Notes under the pieces: model-generated
Seen by the model: the letters and a program-made list of their open reading frames with translations, nothing else
The model's database searches: none
What the model was told of the DNA's origin: nothing
Translations under genes and position numbers: made by a program
In this document: one piece after another, positions 21,363 to 31,794 of the stretch
Layout: every line of letters begins with the position of its first letter
How positions within the stretch are numbered: position 1 is the first letter of the stretch
Assembly (NCBI RefSeq): GCF_000350225.1
Contig: NW_005179122.1
Coordinates: 1-64,000, forward strand
Length of the DNA: 64,000 nt
Source of the DNA: Chondrus crispus
Taxonomy: Eukaryota > Rhodophyta > Florideophyceae > Gigartinales > Gigartinaceae
Reading direction: 5' to 3'

Positions 21363-22366
21363 TTGTGAATAGCCACTATGCAGAAGACACAACTACGGTT
21401 TAGCCTGGCTTTCCGTCAGAGCGCAGCCAAGACATATGCGCTGAGCGAGGTGTGTAATATATTTGTTACATACTGTGTGAAAGAGCGAGGGAAACAGTGT
21501 CAGTCGTGGCGATAGAGGCAGGGTCATTTGCTCAATCTCAACCACAGCGTCATTGAAAGATGACGGAAGCAAGCGACGCTCGCACTTTATCGACTACTGT
21601 ACCCTCAGAGAGTCGCAACGTGGTAGCAGGGTACACCAGACCATTGTTGCTGATTAGGTTTTCAAATGTATTTTTATGGTTTGCTCTCACCTCAATGCTG
21701 CTGGATTGCTGTGCTAGCGGAGGCAACACATCACCTTGCACCAGCTGTGGCAGCCAATACCGTACGCGTGATGAGGGATATTTGCTTTAGGATAGGAGCA
21801 CGTTGAAACGTGGGTATCCAATGCTAACAGCTTGCAGCCTAATTGTTCATTTTGAGAAGGACAGTGTGTATTTATGCTTCAGATACTGTACCGCTCGGCG
21901 GAGTGAACGCAATTTTTGGTGCTTAAAGTTAGCAGAGATACCCATAGAGCGTACGAGTGAAGGTTACGATTCGATGACAGCAGCCGTGTGGGAATGTGGA
22001 CATTTGGCAGCTTTGCAGAGTGGATTGCAGAGCATTGCGAAGTTGCACCGTTCCACGGAGCACTGATTCAATCAGTTCAGCTCAACAGTTCCGCTATACA
22101 GATTCTACAATAGAACCATTGTTATTCAAACACGTGTCTGCATTGACGCCTGGGCACGTTAGTACAGCATGTGTGTGTTGCTGAATCTTCGACCCGGCGA
22201 ACTCCTAAACGCAATGGTCCGCTTTAGATTTCAAATACTGCATTTCTGTCTCGGCTCCTCTTCTTTGGCACGAAATCAATTTATGGCATATGAAGGGTCT
22301 GCAGACATTTGTTATTCCCAGGTTGAGTATACTGCAGTGATCAGCAACGTAAAAGGCATCAAAAGT
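21363..22366. other. Spacer of the inverted duplication
   Basis: About 1.0 kb between the arms, not part of the duplication. Most of it is the dispersed repeat copy B (21597-22165). The rest shows nothing recognisable. As the two peptide genes diverge, their promoters lie in the inner parts of the arms rather than in this spacer. Confidence 0.6.
21597..22165 (+). repeat. Dispersed repeat, copy B
   Basis: Inverted copy of 10582-11212 (about 98% identical where compared base by base). It begins with TGTACCCTCAGAG and ends in CGTTAGTAC. It carries the same 81-codon frame (ATG at 21821). It sits in the spacer between the palindrome arms, without the minisatellite expansion seen in copy A, so copy B is nearer the original form. 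Confidence 0.75.
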
Positions 22367-23170
22367 AGCAGATACAAAAATTGGCATTGACGGGCGGGCT
22401 GTATCATTGCATGCATTTCTGCGATGCTTCTGGAGCCTCTTTCCGGTAGGCAACTCTCACCTATCGTCATGCAAGACAGGTTCAGAGGGCGAGGGTGTTC
22501 GTGGTGCTGGGCACAGTGCCTGGAGTAGTACTTAAACCCGGCTTCGTATACGCCGAACCATCCCTCTCCTACCAACCCCACAATCCACAACATCCACCAA
22601 AAGAAAAACACAGCCTCTCTCGTCTACACACACCAAACACTCTGAAATGCCTTGCAAACTCTTCTCTATCTTGCTTGTCGCCCTCATGGCTCTCATGTTT
22701 GCCCAAACAGCAACGGCTGACGGTTGCCCCTGCGTGTGTTCCACTGACGTTACAGGCACTCTGAACTCGTGCGCGGCAAGTCCCGGCTGCCGTGCCTTTG
22801 CCTGTGAGCTTGGTGGTCAAAGTGGGGCATGCTGCTGCTTCTAACTTACGACGTGTATAATTGGCATAGGATCGCTCCATGCGGGGACGTTGTGTTTTCT
22901 ACCACTGCTGAAAACCGGACGACCAAGTCGAGAAATCGCCGAGCAAGAGGAGCTCCCATGGGTAGTGTTGGTTGGGATGTTATTTGATCGCCGACCGTGC
23001 ACGTTTCGTAGATAGGATCCCTGAAAGATTCCCTGCAATTAAACCAGAATAACACCTGACTTGTAGTTGTCATTCATCGCTCTGGTTTCGCCTTTATTCA
23101 ATTTTCAAATCCATCTTTGCTTCTTTGCATTCCCATCCATACTGAACTTCAACAACGAACAAGGTACAGT
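22367..23170 (+). repeat. Right arm of the inverted duplication
   Basis: Begins GTAGCAGATACAA, the mirror of the left arm's inner end. The match runs to GGTACAGT at 23163-23170, is broken by the Tigger-like element inserted at TA, and resumes with TACAGTACTT at 24018-24027. Thus the DNA transposon arrived after the duplication. Confidence 0.9.
22647..22844 (+). CDS. Small secreted cysteine-rich peptide, right copy
   Basis: 65 codons: the same signal peptide (LFSILLVALMALMFA core) and nine-cysteine mature peptide as the left copy, ending GACCCF-like with three adjacent cysteines before a final Phe. A TATA-like ACTTAAAC lies at about 22530, 115 bp before the ATG, and the leader between is C/A-rich and lacks upstream ATGs close to the start. 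Frame, cysteines and signal peptide are preserved in both arms, so either both are expressed or the duplication is recent or kept uniform by gene conversion. Function unknown; a secreted defence or cell-wall peptide is only a guess. Confidence 0.75.
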   Translation: MPCKLFSILLVALMALMFAQTATADGCPCVCSTDVTGTLNSCAASPGCRAFACELGGQSGACCCF

Positions 23171-24017
23171 CGACCCTACGCATTAGTGCCGCCCTGTGTA
23201 AGGACTAATAATACGGCACTAATTCGGAGCGGCACAATCAGATGGCAGAACCACTACCCGGGCAGAACTCTGTTATTAGAATCTGCTGTTGTTGCCTTTG
23301 ACCCTGTCTCTCATGCCTAGCTTCTAGAAAAGCTCGTTTTGCGGACCTCAAGTGCGATAAGGCATTGCTCACATCGCACTCCACACCCAGACTCTCCAAA
23401 GACCCAAACAACCTTGCTAGCACTACAGCACTCGGCACGGCCCGCCTCTCCGTAATTTCACACTCGCCTTCTGCCACACAATCATCCATCATAGCATCAC
23501 TGGCAGACTGATTCTGTAGCTCTCCACCATAATGTATTGAATCGCAAGCATCACTAATAGAAGCTTCTGCCACAAGCTCATTAGTCTCGATCTCAATCCA
23601 TTCCTCCACATGGCAGGGTGCAAAGTCTTTGTTCCGAGCGTTGTAGCGGTGTTGGTCACAATTTGTTGGAGTGAAGGAAGAGAGCGTTTGATGTTTCGGA
23701 TGGTCCGCTCTGAAATTCTGAACTGACGCATAACTGTGGTATTCGCATTTCCGCCCTGCAGCAGATGCCCAACCTCGATTTTCTGTGCAATCGTAAGGCG
23801 CGTACGCTTCGCTTTGGCGATCTTTTCAGGAATCATGCTAGGGTCTTTGAGTGAGGTGCCATCACCAATTGAGCTGAGGCGCATGAGGAGTGGGCGATGA
23901 CGACGTCGTGCAGTCGTGCATGACACGTGGCAGAACCTGTGTCGGCCGGGTTTTGCGGCACTAATTCGAGGGTGGCAATAATGAAAGCGGCACTATTGCG
24001 CGTCCCCCCCCCCCCTG
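23167..24017 (-). mobile_element. Tigger/pogo-like DNA transposon, internally deleted
   Basis: 851 bp flanked by TA (23165-23166 and 24018-24019). Imperfect terminal inverted repeats: the left end is CAGTCGACCCTACGCATTAG followed by TGCCGC; the right end read inward is CAG, a G-run, ACGCGCAATAGTGCCGC. A second motif CGAATTAGTGCCGC lies subterminally. The element carries a short remnant of the transposase only. It is inserted in the right palindrome arm. Confidence 0.8.
23238..23926 (-). pseudogene. Tigger/pogo transposase remnant (CENP-B-type HTH)
   Basis: The upstream part (23489-23926) encodes a CENP-B N-terminal / Psq-type helix-turn-helix: KRTRLTIAQKIEVGHLL, then VMRQFRISERTIRNIKRSL. The downstream part (23238-23609, another frame overlapping it) reads WIEIETNELVAEASISDA and ends with a QQQQILITEFC tail like the C-termini of Tigger proteins. 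The DDE catalytic domain is absent: the distance between the two parts is far too short. A frame change lies where the two parts overlap (23489-23609). It is therefore a non-autonomous deletion derivative. If expressed, the HTH half could still bind the element ends, but I see no evidence of expression. Confidence 0.65.
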
Positions 24018-24209
24018 TACAGTACTTCAAGTACTTCAAGTACCCATAAGGGTACTGTACAGGGGGGGTTTCATTAAATCATGTTTTTCGGGCATTTGCT
24101 CGCAAAAACTGCAACAAAATGCTGCAAAATGAAGAAATTACCACCTTGGCCTTCTTCAGACGACTGAAGAATCATGAAGTTTCTCAGTTTCTGCATGAAA
24201 TAACGGGCA

Positions 24210-24321
24210 TGACGGACCGCAAGGACAGACTGTCAGCATTACAGTCTGTCACCAGCGGTACTTAGACCCACGAGACGGCGACGACGAGTAAAGACACCCC
24301 CATGAGGATTACGATTCATCA
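24210..24321 (+). repeat. 5' LTR of the copia element
   Basis: 112 bp. The first 24 bp (TGACGGACCGCAAGGACAGA then CTGT) and last 23 bp (CCCATGAGGATTACGATTCA then TCA) match the 3' LTR; the central 64 bp do not. Confidence 0.75.
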
Positions 24322-24557
24322 GGTTATGGCCCGCTTCGCACCACTACGACACACCATCAACTGAACGCAAACTGGATCGCGCTGCACGCACTCGCAGCCG
24401 TCGAGCGTCTGCAAACAGACCAGCCGGAAAGACAGGCATCACAACCCGCCCCCGCCGCCCCCTTTCCGAATCCTCATCAACAACTAACCTCCTGCATCCA
24501 GTAGCCCTTCTCTACATCCCTCCTCCAAGGCAACAACGATCTCACACGCTCACCACC

Positions 24558-27500
24558 ATGGACATTAAGGATATCCCCAAGCTCGACCGATCCAACTATG
24601 GACCATGGCTCTTGGCCATGAAATCAGCAGCCTACACACAAGATGCAATCGAACATATCGAGGGCAACCCGCCCACCCCAGACGACGAGCAGGAACGAAA
24701 ATCCTACCTCCACGCCAAGCACAAAATCATGGGCAAAATGCTAGCCACAATACCAGCGGACATCATCAACCTCCTTCTTATGCCTGACGAGAACCCCACA
24801 CCACACGACATCCTCGAGAAGCTCAAAGCCCATCTCCACACAACGAATGTGAGTGACCACCTGTACCTAAAACAACTAGCGGAACAGTGCTACATCGAAC
24901 CAGGCCAATCAATCTATGAATACGTCCAACGCCATGAGACCATTAGGGCGCAAATGATAGCGGCTCGCTACCCCGACATCGCCAAACAGATCACAACAGT
25001 AGAGTACATGATAGAAGGCCTCAAACACAACCCAACAACAGTGGACATCGGACTCCAGCTCCTGTCACTGCAACCCAAAGACGTGAAGGACTTCGTGCAC
25101 AAATACAATCGAATCGAAACATACCGTCAAGCCATCCAACCAAGCAACCCTTGGCCACAAGCAGCAGCCAGCCCACGAGCGTACCTTCCAACCCACGGGC
25201 GCCGCCCCCAACCCCGCCAAATACGCCGACCCGCCACAAAACACACCAACCCCTGCCGCCCTCACATCTCAAAGGGCGTCAGGAACCCGCAACACGCGGA
25301 CAGCAAATGTCGAGACCAAACACATCCGCAGAATCAAAGACAGCACGTCGGCGACCCGCCGCCAAGGCACGAGCCATCCTCGAACCAGACGATGCCCATT
25401 ACAGTGAGCTCAACATGGACGACACCGACACCGAACCCGACCATCACCCAGGCGAGGCCGGTACATTCGTCCTAGACTCGGCAGCGCATCCCACGCACAC
25501 ATTCTGCCCTCTACCACACATGAAGCTCCTCGCCCATCCCACAAAATCTCTCACAGCAACTAACCAACCCACGATATGCACCCACGCCCGCACCATTCAG
25601 ACATATACCAATAAGGGTTACCCCCTACGCCTCAAAGCAGTACACAGCCCGAACATTCCATACACACTAGTATCTGTCCACGCTCTAGCATCACTAAAAT
25701 GCACGGTCACATTTGACAGAAATACGGCACACATCAGAAACAGACAAAACAAAGTCATCGGCACGGCTCCATGGAATAAATCACTGCACGCCTATGCTTG
25801 GTCACCCCGAAAAAGCACCACCCGACACACAGCCAAAAGTGCACGCACTATGCCAACACGAGCCAACAACCGCACGACGACCAAGCAACCAACGGCCACA
25901 GCACAGGCCACCCCACCCCCAATCAGCGACAAAATCAGCACACCTATTGCCAAATCGCACGCCCACCAGAACCCGATCGCCAAAAATACAACACTTCCAC
26001 GATCCCAATCCACACACACCCAAACGACTGACAAAAACCACAGCAACAGCGTACGAGTGGCACCTTGCCCTCAACCACTCCCCGCCCAAAGCGCTCCAAC
26101 GCATGGCACAGGAAGGAACCATCGCCAACCTCCCAGCCAGCCTCCAAGGCGCCCCACCACCCATCAGCTGTTCCTCATGTGCGCACGCTCGACAATCTCC
26201 CCGGCCGCACCCAACCGCACACCACTCACAACAAATCGCCGAGCAACTCAGCTCAGACACATGCAGCCCCATCAGACCCCCGTCAACACACGGCAATGCG
26301 CACATATTCACCTGCATAGACACGGCCAGCAGATACCTTGTCACCTACTACATTCGCAAGAGACAAGAAGTGAACGCCATAATACCGCAGTTGTTCCACA
26401 CGTTGTCCCTACAAAACAAACTCCCCCAAGCGTACAGGACAGACAACGCTAAAGAACTCACACCGACGCACGCAAAAAGCACATACCAATCTCACGGCAT
26501 ACAGCACATAACCAACACCCCCCACCAGCCACAAGAAAATTCTATCGCCGAAAGAATCAACAAAACGATGTTCACGAGTGCCAGAGCAGCACTCCATCAC
26601 GCGTCACTACCACCCCAATTTTGGGAGGACGCAGTACGCGATGTTGTCTTCAAGTACAACATAATGAGACACAGTGCCACCAAAAAAAGTCTGTGGAGCC
26701 TCTGGCACGGCAGACCAGCGCGCATGACACGCATCTTTGCCTTCGGGCAAATCGGAACGGCACCAATTCACGCACACAAAACCAAACTCCAAGCTCGCAG
26801 CGAACCCGTCCGATACATGTTCCCAACATCGGAAACGCACATCATGACCATAACGATAAACAGTGCGCGATACAGGGTCATCCGAGCGATCGACTTCAAA
26901 CCATACTCACGACACCGGGATCCCACACACACGTCAACGCACGCATTCAAAACCAAACTGACAAAACCCAAACCGCGAGCAAAAAGCAACAACAAGCACC
27001 GATACATACCACCACCACGCACCATCGACCAAACCACACCAGCACCACGCCATGCCCACGCAGCACGGCAGTACCCGGACGCCGCAGAATGGGAGACTGC
27101 ACACAACGCTGAATTAGACATGCTGGACCAACAGACCACGATCAAATGGATACCGCCATCAGACGTGCCCCCGCACGAAAAACTCATACCCCTCACGATG
27201 ACGTACAGATACAAACGCACACCAACAGGAAAAATAGCACAACGAAAGGCACGCTGTTCCATACGAGGCGACCGCATGCAGCCAGGCAAACACTTCGACC
27301 CTAAACAAACGTCCACGTTCATGGCAGAGAAAACGTCAGTGCGCACAATCCTAGCAATCGCCGCATCACACAGATGGCCTTTACAGTTTATGGACATCCC
27401 GGCCGCCTACCTACACGACACACATGACCCCCGCTTCCTCGTCTATGCGAGACAGCTCCCCCGATTCGACGGTAACCTCAAGCACGGCACCAAAGCGGGA

Positions 27501-28799
27501 CAACTAGTAGGCAACCTATATGGGGGCCGATCCGCCGGCCACCGTTACACCGCCGGCCTTCAGAAACAGCTCATCAAGCAAGGCTATCAGCAATGCCACA
27601 GCGACCCATGTTTATTCACCAAAACACACACAACGGGCATACTGCTGTTCGCTGTCAGCATGGACGACTTCCTCGTCACCGCTTCCAACCAAGCACTCAT
27701 CGATGAACTACTCACCGCCCTCAAGCAAAAGTACAACATCAAAAATCTCGGACTTCCCCATACGTACCTCGGATGGCAAATAACACGCGACGCACAAGGA
27801 AGCATCCACATCTCGCAAGAACAGACCATAAGCACGATACTTGCAAAACACAACATGTCGGAATGCAATCCAAAAACAACCCCCGCGCCGCAAAAGCCAA
27901 ACAAGAACGTAGAGAACCGAGCGGCGCCCCTATCCCCCACTCTTGCCACCCAGTACCGCTCCATTCTAGGAGACCTCCGGTATGTCGTCGACAGCACTCG
28001 CTACGACGCATACCACACCACCAACCAGCTGACGCGACACAGCAAGCAACCGAGCCAAGCAAATTGGCACGCGCTCAAATGGCTCCTCCGGTATCTCAAG
28101 GGCACCAAGAGCAAGGCCATCTCGTATCACGCTCAAGCCCCGATATGTCTGCGCACATACAGTGACGCAGACTATGCCAATGCCAAAAGCCGCAAGTCGC
28201 TCACAGGCATAATACACACTATCGGCCACTCCCCGATAGCCTGGACATCGGCACCACGAGACGTCGTAGCCCTGTCAACCTGCGAGGCTGAATACATAGC
28301 AGCCTCGCTTGCCGCCCAGCAGACGCTATGGCTTCGTCGGCTGCTTCGGGACATGAAGCACCCACAACAGCACCCCACGACAGTATTCATCGACAACCAA
28401 TCGACCATACAAGTCGCGGAAAATTCCGCCCCCACGCGCAGAAGGAAGCTCATCGATGTCAGGCACCACCACCTTCAACATCACATCCAAGGCGCCGCTA
28501 TCATCGCGCAAAACATCCCATCCGCGGGCAACCGAGCAGACCTATTCACAAAAGCGCTCGGACCCATCCGCTTTCAAGAAATCTGCAAAATCATCCAACC
28601 AAATGAACCCCGCAGCCCCGACCCGAATGCGCACCCTGGCACAACCTTCACGCGCACCCCTCAGCGTCCCCCGGGACTGACGGACCGCAACTCTTTTCAT
28701 CAGACGCTGACAGGTGCGCGCGTGACCGACCGCAAGGACAGACTGTTTGCTGGAGGAGCTCATCGCATTTGGGTATTTCGTGCGCTAATATCCGTGTGA
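24558..28799 (+). CDS. gag and pol coding region of the copia element (fossil)
   Basis: The Gag-like part starts MDIKDIPKLDRSNYGPWLLA, the copia/UBN2 type, without a visible zinc knuckle. The protease-like part has FVLDSAAH (about 25.5 kb). A GAG-pre-integrase zinc region (WHLALNH...CSSCAHA, 26.1 kb) precedes integrase with D, D and E in TCIDTASRYL, YRTDNAKEL and QENSIAERINK (26.3-26.6 kb). RT spans 27.1-28.0 kb, with FMDIPAAYLH and SMDDFL in place of YVDD, and RNase H lies at 28.1-28.6 kb (TYSDADYAN, STCEAEYIA, LFTKALG). Domain order, IN before RT, is diagnostic of Ty1/copia. About two frame changes across the region. Confidence 0.85.
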
Positions 28800-28833
28800 T
28801 TATTGTTATTCCCATGAGGATTACGATTCATCA
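28723..28833 (+). repeat. 3' LTR of the copia element
   Basis: 111 bp, TGACCGACCGCAAGG at the start and ATTCATCA at the end. A further TGACGGACCGCAA lies just upstream at 28678, so the true 5' border could be there. No clear polypurine tract precedes either border. Confidence 0.65.
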
Positions 28834-29595
28834 GGGCAAAAAGCAAAAATGAAACAATAACCCGCATACGCGGAGTTCTTGATATGATAAGATATGATAT
28901 ATACTGTAACGCCATATCGGGTTGATCCTGAGCAGTGTGTACTTGTTATGAGGTGATACAGAATATAGCGCAGGCGCATTTCCTTTCGTAGTGCAAGTTC
29001 GTACGAATCCGTACAGTCGCGTATACAACAGCAACTTAGCTGCGCGATTTGGTCCAGCGTGGCCACTTCCATCCTTTCCCGTATGCCCTCTCATGCCATG
29101 GCCGCATGATACCCAGTCCGAGTGTAATAGCTTGAAACATGGTTGCGATAGCATACGAAATTTCAAATACTGTATCAATGATTAAATGATGTAAGAAGAA
29201 TATAGCGCCCTTTCGGGTTGATCGTGTAAACAAGATGTGTTAAGTTTTGTCAGAGGGTCAGAGGCGATGCAGTGAGTGTGATTGAGGGAAATTGAATGCT
29301 TTGGCAGTTTTGCTTTCCAAAAGCGCAGAAAGGCAAAATTGTATTGGCACGCGGTGCTTCACAGCAACAGTTATGATAGGGCAGCGGGCAAGTTGAAGCA
29401 AGTTGTTGGGCCGACAGGTGATCATGCATGCAGCTTAGAGACGTAAACGGTAGCATGCTGTTGAAAGGTGATGGGCTCGAGGCGGGCGCAGTGCACGATG
29501 CCCGGTGCGCCTGTGCACAAAGCTCTCTGTGCGTGTGGTGCGTGTGGTGCGTACGGGGCAGCCACAAGCAGCGAGAAGGTGGAGGGAAATCAATA
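28834..29595. other. Intergenic between copia and the pogo-like element
   Basis: No gene seen. GAATATAGCGC with a nearby TCGGGTTGATC occurs twice (about 28910-28975 and 29198-29222), a weak repeat. Otherwise nothing recognised. Confidence 0.45.
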
Positions 29596-31794
29596 CACCC
29601 AGTTACTGCAAATAGTGTAAGTGAACAATTAGTGAAACTACGTCAAATACCGAAAGCGTGTCTAATATGTGTGTATTGCTGCGAAACCAAAATCGAAATA
29701 GTGACACACACACTAAATACGGTTTCGACAATATTAGTGTAACCCCAAACTTTACTGATTCAATTGTTGAGGCAGGTCAATCGCAGGATCGCTTCTGTGG
29801 TTCGGTGATGGAAGCACGTACTCTAACGTGTTAGGCGACGACGAAATCGCTGCCATTACAATAAGTCGGGCATACATCAGATCCTTTCCCATCGTAACTT
29901 CCCAGCATTGTGACCACTTCAAGGCTGCTTTCCCTGTCATGCCCTTTTGTGCTTCACCAATTATCGCAGCGTTTCAACGGCAGGCGCAACGAAGTCGTTG
30001 CATCCCAACATCCACCACTGTGGCCCCTTAACCTCATCCATTGGTTCAAACTCCCTCTATCTCGCATACCGAATCCGTTCTTGCGAGAAAGCGGCCACTG
30101 CAGCATGTACTCACGCGAGCTGATCGCACAAAAATTGTCAAATGGATGATATTCACTTCCTCGGTGGAGGGGGACAAACATCTCCCGGCAAAAGCAGTGC
30201 GCAACTTTCCCGCATTGTTTCGTGGTACCACAAATGCCAACATCCTGAAGGCCTCGAGGTTGTTGAAAAACGAAGCTGAGTATCTCAACGAAAGTGGGGA
30301 AATAATAAGCCGTGGTGGCAGTTCGTCAATTACCCGTGTTACGAAGTGTGGATTCAAACGGGTTTACTCAAAAGCCAGGGCAGGTCGCGGTCGCAAACGC
30401 GCGGCATGGGTTCAGGCAGTTGATCAAGATCTCGTTCTCGAGTTTGATCGACTGCGAAAACTAGGGGTGAAGTTTAACATGAAGACAATGAAATCTTTGG
30501 CCTTGCACCTCATTTCCACAAGCAAAAGTGACGCATACTGCCCGAGCTTCGTCGATCCGAAATCGGGAAACACAATCCTGACTATAATCTCAGCCCGTTG
30601 GATACAGTCCTTTTGCCAGCGTTTTCAGATTGTGAGCCGTGCGCTCACAGGGAAACTTCAAACTTCGCCTGCGAAGGAGTTGTTTATTGAAAAGGAAGTG
30701 GCGTTCCATTTGGGAGTTTTGGCTCTCCAGTTTCGGAACGGAGAACTCGATGAGGTTGATGTGGAAAACGCGGACGAAACCCACTTTGTCATCAACCTTG
30801 ATAATGGCAGGACGCTCGGTTTCTCAGGAGAGAGTGAGGTGAAGTACGCCGATGTGGTCTCGGGCGGAGAGGGGATGACAATGGTGGTCAGAATTTCTGG
30901 GGGACGAGATGTGATTATCGAGGCTCCGTTTATGGTTTTTAGAAATGATTTACGAAGCTATGCTATCAGAGGCGTGGATGATGTACTGGGTGTTGCTTAT
31001 CGAACTGGAACAAACGGCTGGATGGACACTGTGGTTATGCCTGAATGGCTTTCAGAACGTCGCATTATCAATCCTTTACCACACGAGCGGAAACGGATTT
31101 TGTACGTCGATAATTGCAGAGGTCATAATTATACGACAGCATTGGCTCCTGCTGCTGATACTATTAGGACTGAAATCAGGTGTTTCCCCAAGAACGCCAC
31201 ACATCTCGTTCAGCCATGTGATTCCTTCGTGATCCAAAAAATTAAGAGGGCCTGGACCACCCGTTGGGAGCAGCATAAAATGGAACGCATCATGTGCGAC
31301 GATTGGACTGATGGGTTGGGGAAGCTTAAAAATCCGGGCAAAAGCTTTTTCCTGCGTCTGGCTGTTGCTGCAGTACGTGAAGTTAACGCACAGAGGGACG
31401 AAGAGGGCTTGACATATGCTAGGAAAGCGATGATCCGCACTGGGATGGCCTGTAACACAAACGGGCTGTGGGAGGAAAAGCAGCTGTTTCCCAATTTGCA
31501 AGCCATAATTGTGAAACATAGAAATCACTTCGATGGTGAACCTGTTTTTTGAAGGCGTCTGCTGACAGTAGTAAATCCATGATAAAGTGAAACACAATTT
31601 TACCGTTACTTTGGGGGCCCCTGACAGTGTGACTAATTATGTCGAACGGAATTAATGTAAGTGTCACTAAATACAGTTGTGAGTTATATAGTGAAACTAC
31701 TGTTATTAGGGAAACATACACTAATATGTGTGATCTCTGTCCAAATGAACCTCACCCCTTTACTGTGCGTGTTACTATTTGCAGTAACTGGGTG
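29596..31794 (+). mobile_element. Complete-looking pogo-like (Tc1/mariner) DNA transposon
   Basis: 2,199 bp flanked by TA (29594-29595 and 31795-31796). Exact terminal inverted repeats CACCCAGTTACTGCAAATAG plus T at both ends. Inside each end are AGTGAAACTA and ACTAAATAC motifs in mirrored orientation (about 29630-29750 and 31610-31720), likely further transposase-binding sites. It encloses one transposase gene without internal stops. Confidence 0.9.
30146..31552 (+). CDS. pogo-like DDD transposase
   Basis: The frame is open from 30032, but the first ATG is at 30146 (468 residues). The conserved-looking RADRTKIVKWM block begins upstream of this ATG, so a spliced 5' exon (acceptor near CACTGCAG, 30093-30104) or a non-ATG start is possible. 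The N-terminal half is a DNA-binding region (FPALFRGTTNANILKASRLLK; a Lys/Arg patch AGRGRKRAAW). The DDE_1-type catalytic core has D210 in NADETHFVINLDNG, D322 in LYVDNCRGHN and D359 in THLVQPCDSFVIQKIKRAW, with 36 residues between the last two, ending as Asp rather than Glu. The family excises and inserts the element at TA. Intact frame plus matching ends suggest recent or present activity. Other Tc1/mariner branches cannot be excluded without a tree. Confidence 0.85.
   Translation: MIFTSSVEGDKHLPAKAVRNFPALFRGTTNANILKASRLLKNEAEYLNESGEIISRGGSSSITRVTKCGFKRVYSKARAGRGRKRAAWVQAVDQDLVLEFDRLRKLGVKFNMKTMKSLALHLISTSKSDAYCPSFVDPKSGNTILTIISARWIQSFCQRFQIVSRALTGKLQTSPAKELFIEKEVAFHLGVLALQFRNGELDEVDVENADETHFVINLDNGRTLGFSGESEVKYADVVSGGEGMTMVVRISGGRDVIIEAPFMVFRNDLRSYAIRGVDDVLGVAYRTGTNGWMDTVVMPEWLSERRIINPLPHERKRILYVDNCRGHNYTTALAPAADTIRTEIRCFPKNATHLVQPCDSFVIQKIKRAWTTRWEQHKMERIMCDDWTDGLGKLKNPGKSFFLRLAVAAVREVNAQRDEEGLTYARKAMIRTGMACNTNGLWEEKQLFPNLQAIIVKHRNHFDGEPVF

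Larger units (their letters stand above)
24210..28833 (+). mobile_element. Ty1/copia LTR retrotransposon (fossil)
   Basis: Flanked by the 5-bp target duplication GGGCA (24205-24209 and 28834-28838). Short terminal repeats begin TGAC and end ATTCATCA. Coding parts in copia order: gag, protease, integrase, RT, RNase H. The sense strand is strikingly rich in A and C throughout. Coding is spread over overlapping frames with about two frame changes, which could be either damage or the family's own recoding; the pol domains look whole. Age cannot be read from the LTRs, since their centres do not match. Confidence 0.9.

Noticed and set aside
25792-28511. Minus-strand frames across the copia element
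   Set aside because: Stop codons are rare there because of the A+C bias of the sense strand; no known domain and no histone-like start.
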